DNA from: Oscillospiraceae bacterium
GTDB lineage: Bacteria; Bacillota; Clostridia; Oscillospirales; Ruminococcaceae
Direction of reading: 5' to 3'
Assembly (NCBI GenBank): GCA_017408395.1
Contig: JAFQUQ010000056.1
Coordinates: 1-55,820, forward strand
DNA length: 55,820 bases
In this document: piece by piece, positions 49,830 through 55,820 of the stretch
Layout of the letters: each line of letters opens with the position of its first letter
How positions within the stretch are numbered: the stretch's first letter is position 1
Made by a program: the position numbers and the translations under genes
The notes under the pieces: model-generated
Database searches by the model: none
What the model was told of the DNA's origin: nothing
Seen by the model: only the letters and a program-made list of their open reading frames with translations

Positions 49830-51653
49830 ATGATTAATCCAATACAAAAAATTATAGATACACCTATAAGAAACAAGCTTATCCTGATGTTTGTTGCCGT
49901 AATCGTGCCGGTTTTCTGTGCAGGTGTTTATCTTATAATAAATATGAACAACATCCTCCAGTCAAGCGTTGTAAACGAAGCCTTCAGCGAGGTTGAAACC
50001 ATTCAGCAGCGTCTTAAGGATACGATTTACACTACATCCGCCGCAGCTGAAAAAATTTATTACGATGAAACCATAAACGCACTTATCAACAACGATTTTA
50101 CATCAACTCAGGAATACCGTGACTTTTACAATCACAACGACCCCGTATCAAAATATGAACAGGCATATTCCCAGGTTGTCGATATTTCCTTCTACATAGA
50201 CATTGACGATTTTATCTATAATTCCGATTTCAGAAGCATCTCTCCCGAAATAAGGGAGTCCTACTGGTTTACCGACGCTATGAGCTCAAGGGTGCCGAGA
50301 TGGCAGGTTATCCAGAACCCCATTGATAAAAACGTATACCTCAGTTATGCAAGGCAGGTGTTTACTTCAAAGGGTAAATCGGCAGGCGTAATGGTCGTTT
50401 ACACGAGTCCCGAATGGATAGAAAATCTTATGAGCGACCAGATATTCAACATCATCTTTACTGTACAGAACGGAATGGTTTTTTACAGCAATATGGAGGA
50501 ATATTCTCTCGGCAACGTTTTTACCTCCCCCGATTTCGATTTTCAGCTGGGCAATTCCGAAACCAAAAAGCTGGGTATGGAATCCCCTCTTACCGACAAG
50601 GGCTACACGGTTGCAACCTATTTCGACTACGAAAACACGGGAAATCTGTTCCAGATATATCTTGTAAAGCCGTACACCATCATTAATGAAAAAACCAGCA
50701 ACCTGACCACGGTGTACATATGGTACGTTTCTCTCTGTTTTATTCTTTCAATACTTATCACCATACTTTTCACAAGCTTCTTTACACGCCGCATACAGCT
50801 TCTCCGTGATGAAATGCACAAGGTTGCAATGGGTGACTTCAACCTTAATGCCGAGCTGAAGGGCGACGATGAGATAAACGAGCTTTACACCGACCTTAAA
50901 CTTATGGTGGACAGTATGCAGAAGCTTATCAATGAAGCTTACGAAGCCAAAATACAGTCCGAGGCCTTCAAGCTTAATCAGAAGGAAGCCGAGTTCAAGA
51001 CCCTTGCAAGCCAGATCAACCCTCACTTCCTTTACAATACCCTTGAAACGATTCGTATGAAGGCTTACTGCAACAACGACAAGGAAACCGCAACCCTTGT
51101 AAAGAAGCTGGGTAAATTCATGCGCCGCTGTCTTGAAGTAAAGGACAGTATGGTTCCCCTTGAATCAGAGCTTGAATTTACAAAGAGCTACCTCGAACTT
51201 CAGTCTGCACGATTCGGTGACAGGGTTTCATATTCAATTTACTGCGAGGTTGATGTAAACTATATCGTGCTGCCGCTGATAATCCAGCCTATCGTTGAAA
51301 ATGCTTTCGTACACGGTATTGAAAGCAGCAAATCAAACGGCGTTATCAAGATCAAAATTTACTACAAGGGCAATAATGTCATAATCGACGTTATCGACAA
51401 CGGTCAGGGTATTCCTGACGATAAAATGTCCGAACTGAGATGGAAGCTCCAGGTCAACGATACCTCGTCGGGCAAGAGCATCGGTCTTACCAACGTAAAC
51501 AAACGAATAAAAATGTATCACGGCGAGGAATACGGTCTTTCCATATCCAGCGAGCTTGGCAAGGGTACGAGAATGACCCTTACTCTCCCCCGCAATGTTG
51601 ATGATACGGATGTTATCAAGAAAAATCTTATCGAAAAAAATGTACGCCGATAA
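49830..51653 (+). CDS. YesM-type membrane sensor histidine kinase
   Basis: 607 residues. One N-terminal helix (LIMFVAVIVPVFCAGVYLII), a dCache-like extracellular sensor to about residue 290, a second helix (IWYVSLCFILSILITILFT), HAMP, then the LytS/YesM kinase core with the phospho-His in LASQINPHFLYNTLE, VENAFVHGIES, DNGQGIPDD and GLTNVNKR. Such kinases sense extracellular sugars or peptides and phosphorylate AraC-type regulators such as the next gene. No transporter lies next to it. Confidence 0.93.
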   Translation: MINPIQKIIDTPIRNKLILMFVAVIVPVFCAGVYLIINMNNILQSSVVNEAFSEVETIQQRLKDTIYTTSAAAEKIYYDETINALINNDFTSTQEYRDFYNHNDPVSKYEQAYSQVVDISFYIDIDDFIYNSDFRSISPEIRESYWFTDAMSSRVPRWQVIQNPIDKNVYLSYARQVFTSKGKSAGVMVVYTSPEWIENLMSDQIFNIIFTVQNGMVFYSNMEEYSLGNVFTSPDFDFQLGNSETKKLGMESPLTDKGYTVATYFDYENTGNLFQIYLVKPYTIINEKTSNLTTVYIWYVSLCFILSILITILFTSFFTRRIQLLRDEMHKVAMGDFNLNAELKGDDEINELYTDLKLMVDSMQKLINEAYEAKIQSEAFKLNQKEAEFKTLASQINPHFLYNTLETIRMKAYCNNDKETATLVKKLGKFMRRCLEVKDSMVPLESELEFTKSYLELQSARFGDRVSYSIYCEVDVNYIVLPLIIQPIVENAFVHGIESSKSNGVIKIKIYYKGNNVIIDVIDNGQGIPDDKMSELRWKLQVNDTSSGKSIGLTNVNKRIKMYHGEEYGLSISSELGKGTRMTLTLPRNVDDTDVIKKNLIEKNVRR

Positions 51654-51672
51654 AGCGGAAAGGAAAAAACAT

Positions 51673-53220
51673 ATGCTTACAGTAATGCTTGTTGACGATG
51701 AACCTAATGTACGCCAGGGCGTAAAGATGATGATCCCCTGGGATGAGCTTGACCTTGAAGTCATTGCCGAGGGTGAGGACGGCGACGACGGTTTAAACAA
51801 AATCCTTATCCACTCCCCTGACATTGTTATTGCAGACGTAAAAATGCCCGGTATGACGGGAATAAATATGCTTGAAGCCGCACAGAAGCGTGGTTTCAAG
51901 GGTAAGGCTCTCATACTTTCGGGCTACTCTGACTTCACATACGCAAAGGAAGCTATCTCGCTTGGCGTAAAGCAGTTTATCCTTAAACCTGTTGACGAGG
52001 ATGAGCTTATTGAATGTCTTAAGGAAGTAAGAGATGAAATTCTTGCAGAAATGGACAGCAGCATTAAGCTCCGCAAGGGTGACGAATATATCAGCGAACA
52101 GACTATCCGTGGTCTTCTTCTCGGCGAAAAGGATATTTACGCCACCAAGGAATACAAGGATTACACCACATTCAGCAAATTCGACGTGGTGCTTATCAGC
52201 TCCGTTTCGGAAAACCCCACCGAGGGCAGGAACGTTATGCTTGATATGATAAGAAAACAGGTATGCAACTACGAAAACGTTGATGTTATCACAATAGATA
52301 TGAACGGTATGCTCAGCGTTATCTTCAAGGGCTGGAACGACGGTGAAATCAGGGAGTGTCTTGAGTCCATAAACAGCACCTACTCAGGCAGGATTTTTAT
52401 CACCATCGGCTCAAGCGTAAACTCCGCTGACGCAATTTCCGAATCCTACATTTCCGCAAAGGAATTATACAACAACAGATTTCTCTATCTCCACTGCGGC
52501 ATAATCTCCAGAAACGAAATCGCCCATTCTGCCGATGAAAATGCAGTTTCCGCAGACAGCTTCTCAAAGCAGATATTTACCTTTATGGAAATCAACGACA
52601 TCACCCGTCTTGAAAGCTGCTTCAGCGAATTTCAGGAGTCCCTCTGCAGAAGTATGTACACCCCTGAAAAAATCAAGGTTATCTGCATTACAACCGTACT
52701 GGATATTAAATCCTATATCGTAAAAAGTGCAGGTGACAAAAAGGCTGAACAGTTCAGCGACGAAACCATAATCAGCCAGATAGGCGCTATGAACAGCCTG
52801 TTTGAAATAATCGAGCTGATGAAAAATGAGTTCACCGCTGTTTCAAATGCAATTTACGGCAAAACCACCAAGAGCACTATGGAAAGAGTTGTTCAGTACA
52901 TTCAGTCCAATTACAATCAGGAGCTTCGTCTTGAAATGCTTGCAAACATATTCGGCTACAACAGTGCATATCTGGGCAAGGTCTTCCATCAGTATATGGG
53001 CGATAACTTCAACAACTACCTTGACCGTATCCGTATCACAGAAGCAAAGCGTCTTCTTGCAATGAACGAGCATAAGGTTTACGAGGTTGCCGAAATGGTA
53101 GGCTACACCAACATCAACTACTTCCACAACAAGTTTAAGAAATATGTTGGGGTAAGTCCTCTCAACTATAAAAAATCCTGTCTTGGCGAAAGTGCTTCGG
53201 AGGATGACGGCGAGGAATAA
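51673..53220 (+). CDS. YesN-type response regulator with AraC DNA-binding domain
   Basis: 515 residues. Receiver domain with LVDDEPNVRQG and phospho-Asp in IVIADVKMPGMTG, a long linker, and a C-terminal AraC pair of helix-turn-helices (LANIFGYNSAYLGKVFHQY and VAEMVGYTNINYFHNKFKK, ending GVSPLNYKK). The start at 51673 behind AAAGGAA is 19 bp after the kinase stop; the frame is open 26 codons into the kinase gene. Targets are probably glycan genes, but no binding site is known. Confidence 0.93.
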   Translation: MLTVMLVDDEPNVRQGVKMMIPWDELDLEVIAEGEDGDDGLNKILIHSPDIVIADVKMPGMTGINMLEAAQKRGFKGKALILSGYSDFTYAKEAISLGVKQFILKPVDEDELIECLKEVRDEILAEMDSSIKLRKGDEYISEQTIRGLLLGEKDIYATKEYKDYTTFSKFDVVLISSVSENPTEGRNVMLDMIRKQVCNYENVDVITIDMNGMLSVIFKGWNDGEIRECLESINSTYSGRIFITIGSSVNSADAISESYISAKELYNNRFLYLHCGIISRNEIAHSADENAVSADSFSKQIFTFMEINDITRLESCFSEFQESLCRSMYTPEKIKVICITTVLDIKSYIVKSAGDKKAEQFSDETIISQIGAMNSLFEIIELMKNEFTAVSNAIYGKTTKSTMERVVQYIQSNYNQELRLEMLANIFGYNSAYLGKVFHQYMGDNFNNYLDRIRITEAKRLLAMNEHKVYEVAEMVGYTNINYFHNKFKKYVGVSPLNYKKSCLGESASEDDGEE

Positions 53221-53249
53221 ATCTTCAATTTATTGTGAGGGATTAAAAT

Positions 53250-54362
53250 ATGGAACTGACATACGAAGAAACTATGCAGAGAATTGCCAAACTAAAAAAT
53301 GATAGCATGAAAAAGCGCAAGGAAGAGCTGGAAAGAATGGATTTGGGTTACGAAAGAACGATGTACCAAATCCAAAAACACGAAAAAGAGTTAGAACATA
53401 AGTATTGCACAGAAAAACCTTTTTCGTGGTCCGTTAGTGTATTCAAGGGTGAACATCAAATGATTGTTGTGCCTTATATAACCACAATATTTTGGTATAT
53501 GACTGCTATGGCACGGTATCATATTCTTGATGAAAACGAGTCAGCTGAAATTATCGGTCAAGCAATTCTTGACTCCTTTGAGCATATAAGCAAAAGCCCT
53601 GTTGATGCGAGAACTCCAGCTGAACGTGATGAAGACAGTTATATGAAAGAAACAAAATGCAATACATACAAAGCTTTTAATAAAAAATATATGTGTGTTG
53701 ATGTTAATATGAGGGAGCAGAGAGAATATAGTGTATCAGCCGCTATCAATTCCTTTGACAACAATGGTTACTGCGACATTGAGGGAGTTAAGTCCGTTAA
53801 TTTTCCAAACACAGCTTCGGCGGTTGATATAGGCAATGCTGTCATTAACGCATTCGGAATAATAGAGGAATATAAAAAATCCCAGAAACCTGACCCCTAC
53901 CCACCTGTTGAAGTTGAACTGCTTTCAGACCAAAAGATCGAAATCCACCCTCCCCGTGACAGACATTTTACCGATATGCAGGACGGCAGTGCGGCAGAAA
54001 TATATCGTCTTTACGAATACTCTCCAAAAGAGGGTGCAGAGCCGTCTGCAATTTTTTATCTTGGCATCGCCGCAGAGCTTGACTGCGATTTAAGCGAGGA
54101 AAACATCCGCAACGCCTGGGAAGAACTTCACGGCAAGGCAGAGCTTTTCGAGGTAAAATCTGTGGAGCAGGGTATTTTCAAGCTCCGTGCCGAAATAAAA
54201 AACAAAAGCGTTCACAGGATTTCTTATCTGCTACAGAGCGACGAAAGCGAACTTCTTGACTGCACAATGGAGCTTTACAAGCCAAACACACGCAAAAAGC
54301 TTGATGAAAAGCTTACGGGGATGTTTGAGGAGTTTGCACGTCAGTGCAGGTTTAAAGCTTAA
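53250..54362 (+). CDS. Two-part hypothetical protein, immunity-like N-terminal half
   Basis: 370 residues. A charged helical start (residues 1-50) is followed by two related blocks. The first runs from WSVSVFKGEHQMIVVPYITT to EIIGQAILDSF. The second runs from NSFDNNGYCDIEGVKSVNF to DIGNAVINAFG. These resemble the repeated unit of CdiI-type immunity proteins. From about residue 215 an unrelated alpha/beta domain follows. The first 630 bp are visibly more AT-rich than the last 480 bp, whose codons match neighbouring genes, suggesting a fusion of acquired and resident parts. No toxin gene is nearby. Function unproven. Confidence 0.6.
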   Translation: MELTYEETMQRIAKLKNDSMKKRKEELERMDLGYERTMYQIQKHEKELEHKYCTEKPFSWSVSVFKGEHQMIVVPYITTIFWYMTAMARYHILDENESAEIIGQAILDSFEHISKSPVDARTPAERDEDSYMKETKCNTYKAFNKKYMCVDVNMREQREYSVSAAINSFDNNGYCDIEGVKSVNFPNTASAVDIGNAVINAFGIIEEYKKSQKPDPYPPVEVELLSDQKIEIHPPRDRHFTDMQDGSAAEIYRLYEYSPKEGAEPSAIFYLGIAAELDCDLSEENIRNAWEELHGKAELFEVKSVEQGIFKLRAEIKNKSVHRISYLLQSDESELLDCTMELYKPNTRKKLDEKLTGMFEEFARQCRFKA

Positions 54363-54450
54363 TTTGTTTAAACATTTTTAATTATAAAAATCCTGTATGG
54401 GTGAGGCAGATTACGAGAATTAATCCGAATAATATTAATGGAGGTAAAAA

Positions 54451-55245
54451 ATGAGTTCTATCCTTGATAAAGTAAAAGCTTACATGAAAAATTCCGTTGA
54501 CCTTGATTTTGATTTCAGCGGCAGTATTTTCTGCGGTTGCTCTAAATTCGGCGGTAAACCCGATGTACCTGATGATTTTATATGGGAAAGTTACAACGGT
54601 AAACCACTAAGCTTTATTGCACAGATTAATCTTGCGGAAGCTGCACAATTTGATAAAGATAGTCTGCTCCCTAAGGAAGGCTTACTAAGCTTTTTCTATG
54701 AGCTTGAATCCATGGAATGGGGTTATGATCCCCAAACCTCGAATTGTGCCAAAATTTACTGGTTTTCTCCCGACAAAAAGCTCTCCCCTGCTGAATTTCC
54801 CGAAGTGCTTGACGATGAATTCCGTCTCCCTGAAGCTAAAATAACAATGAATAGTTGTATGTATTATCCCGACCCTCTTGATGAGGATTTTCTTACTGAA
54901 GAAGAAAGTGATGAATACAGCGATGCCTATGATGACGTTTATGACGAACTCCCCGAAAAATTAAGCAAGCTTCTCGGTTATCCCAATTATATTCAAGGTT
55001 ATATACCTCTTGAATGTGAACTTGTATCAAGGGGTATATACACAGGACAGGGCTACCCTGAACTAACCCAGAATATGAAAGAAGCCGCAAAGGAATGGGT
55101 ACTGCTTTTCCAGCTTGACTCGTTTGATTGTTCCGAATGTACTCTTATGTTTGGAGATGACGGAAGAATTTATTGGTTTATCAGAAAAGAAGACCTTGCC
55201 GCCGGAAACTTTGATAAAGCTCAGCTTATTCTGCAATGTTACTGA
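54451..55245 (+). CDS. YwqG/DUF1963-family protein
   Basis: 264 residues. Family features: GCSKFGGKPDVPDDFIWES near residue 30, PLSFIAQINLAEA, GLLSFFYELES, and the C-terminal WVLLFQLDS plus LMFGDDGRIYWFIRKEDL. DUF1963 proteins often sit in polymorphic-toxin loci as putative immunity proteins, which fits the preceding gene, but members also occur alone. GGAGG precedes the start; a terminator follows immediately. Confidence 0.88.
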   Translation: MSSILDKVKAYMKNSVDLDFDFSGSIFCGCSKFGGKPDVPDDFIWESYNGKPLSFIAQINLAEAAQFDKDSLLPKEGLLSFFYELESMEWGYDPQTSNCAKIYWFSPDKKLSPAEFPEVLDDEFRLPEAKITMNSCMYYPDPLDEDFLTEEESDEYSDAYDDVYDELPEKLSKLLGYPNYIQGYIPLECELVSRGIYTGQGYPELTQNMKEAAKEWVLLFQLDSFDCSECTLMFGDDGRIYWFIRKEDLAAGNFDKAQLILQCY

Positions 55246-55246
55246 T

Positions 55247-55278
55247 AAAATGCCGCATACCCTGATATGCGGCATTTT
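55247..55278 (+). terminator. Terminator after the YwqG-like gene
   Basis: Perfect 13-bp stem AAAATGCCGCATA/TATGCGGCATTTT with a six-base loop. Confidence 0.85.
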
Positions 55279-55340
55279 ATGCATTTATTAAACCATATAT
55301 GACGAATTGTTAAAAATATCACAGAACACATAAAAAATAC

Positions 55341-55369
55341 TTGATTTTAGACGAAAAATGTTTTATAAT
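55341..55369 (+). promoter_or_regulatory. Promoter of the GGGtGRT gene
   Basis: TTGATT, 17 bp, TATAAT, 57 bp upstream of the start codon. Confidence 0.75.
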
Positions 55370-55426
55370 AAAAGAGTATGAAAATAGCATACTTAAAAAT
55401 GCTGTTAATATGAAAGGAGTAGTAAT

Positions 55427-55820
55427 ATGAATTATACTCATGAAGTTGAAACAATGTGCTGCGTCAAGCAGGGCGTTGCACATGGCTGCGCACCTATCCC
55501 TGAAGAAGCAAAATGGGTGAAGGCTAAGGATGTCAAGGACATTTCAGGCTTTACTCACGGTATCGGCTGGTGTGCTCCTCAGCAGGGTACTTGTAAGCTT
55601 ACCCTCAATGTTAAGGAAGGTATCATTCAGGAAGCTCTCGTTGAAACAATCGGTTGCTCCGGTATGACTCATTCCGCTGCTATGGCTGCTGAAATCCTCC
55701 CAGGCAGAACAATCCTCGAAGCTCTCAACACAGACCTCGTTTGTGACGCTATCAATACAGCTATGAGAGAACTCTTCCTCCAGATCGTTTACGGCCGTAC
55801 ACAGAGTGCTTTCTCCGAAG
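55427..55820 (+). CDS. GGGtGRT protein (NifU-like Fe-S scaffold domain), partial
   Basis: The first 131 codons run off the right edge. The sequence begins MNYTHEVETMCCVKQGVAHG and continues with GFTHGIGWCAPQQGTC, TIGCSGMTHSAAMAAEILPG and LQIVYGRTQSAFSEG, the pattern of the GGGtGRT protein family common in gut Clostridia and related to Fe-S scaffold proteins. The run of cysteines suggests iron-sulfur or metal binding. AAAGGAG seven bases before the ATG confirms the start. Function is not established. Confidence 0.88.
   Translation, partial: MNYTHEVETMCCVKQGVAHGCAPIPEEAKWVKAKDVKDISGFTHGIGWCAPQQGTCKLTLNVKEGIIQEALVETIGCSGMTHSAAMAAEILPGRTILEALNTDLVCDAINTAMRELFLQIVYGRTQSAFSE

Noticed and set aside
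1..55820. CRISPR arrays, complete insertion sequences or prophage genes
   Set aside because: No direct-repeat arrays, transposases, integrases or phage structural genes were seen.

Overview
The window looks like a chromosomal segment of a gut or rumen Clostridium-class anaerobe, most likely Ruminococcus or a close Oscillospiraceae relative. This is inferred from gene content, not from a search. The content includes a SCIFF peptide with its radical-SAM maturase, an oxygen-sensitive class III ribonucleotide reductase, GH5/GH43/GH2 polysaccharide enzymes, a YesM/YesN-type two-component system, a flotillin, and typical Firmicutes promoters (TTGACA, 17 bp, TATAAT). I see no complete insertion sequence, tRNA, rRNA or CRISPR array.

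Layout. 1-2.9 kb (minus strand): yajC, a TIGR04086-type membrane protein, the 45-residue SCIFF peptide, an attenuator-like hairpin and the SCIFF maturase. 2.9-8.5 kb: an alanine/Na+ symporter, a hybrid histidine kinase whose terminal Hpt-like domain has lost its histidine, and a coupled sugar isomerase/ThuA pair. 8.5-11.2 kb: rpmG-secE-nusG-rplK-rplA with structured leaders; the usual rplJ-rplL does not follow. 11.2-15.4 kb (minus): a DUF3810 metalloprotease-like protein, a small membrane protein behind an array of LexA-like boxes, a DUF1294 protein and a chemoreceptor with a long acidic tail. 15.7-18.8 kb: citrate synthase and flotillin. 18.8-24.3 kb (minus): oxidoreductase, nrdG, an nrdD fused to a thioredoxin-like domain, trxB and a small cyclic-phosphate-processing receiver-like protein. 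24.3-30.5 kb: a polyamine operon (speA, speE, speB, carboxy(nor)spermidine dehydrogenase, nspC) preceded by about 380 nt of structured RNA ending in an intrinsic terminator. 30.5-45 kb: glycan genes (GH2 beta-mannosidase, PfkB kinase, AraC regulator, GH43, GH5 lipoprotein, sugar-binding lipoprotein), interrupted by a GNAT gene and a GntR/ABC/CPBP operon. 44.7-48.8 kb (minus): marR and a heterodimeric ABC exporter. 49-55.8 kb: P-loop kinase, YesM/YesN pair, two immunity-like genes, and the start of a GGGtGRT-protein gene.

How the parts work together. The strongest regulatory observation is a 15-bp motif, TTGCAYAAAAAGTCA. It sits exactly 22 bp upstream of the -35 box of both the GH43 gene and the GH5/sugar-binding operon, and it overlaps the -35 of the AraC gene between them. 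This suggests a small local glycan regulon in which a surface GH5 and binding lipoprotein feed cytoplasmic GH43 and GH2 enzymes. The other main candidates for something new are the polyamine leader RNA, the coexistence of speE with the carboxyspermidine route but without speD, and the NrdD-thioredoxin fusion beside trxB behind a possible NrdR operator pair.
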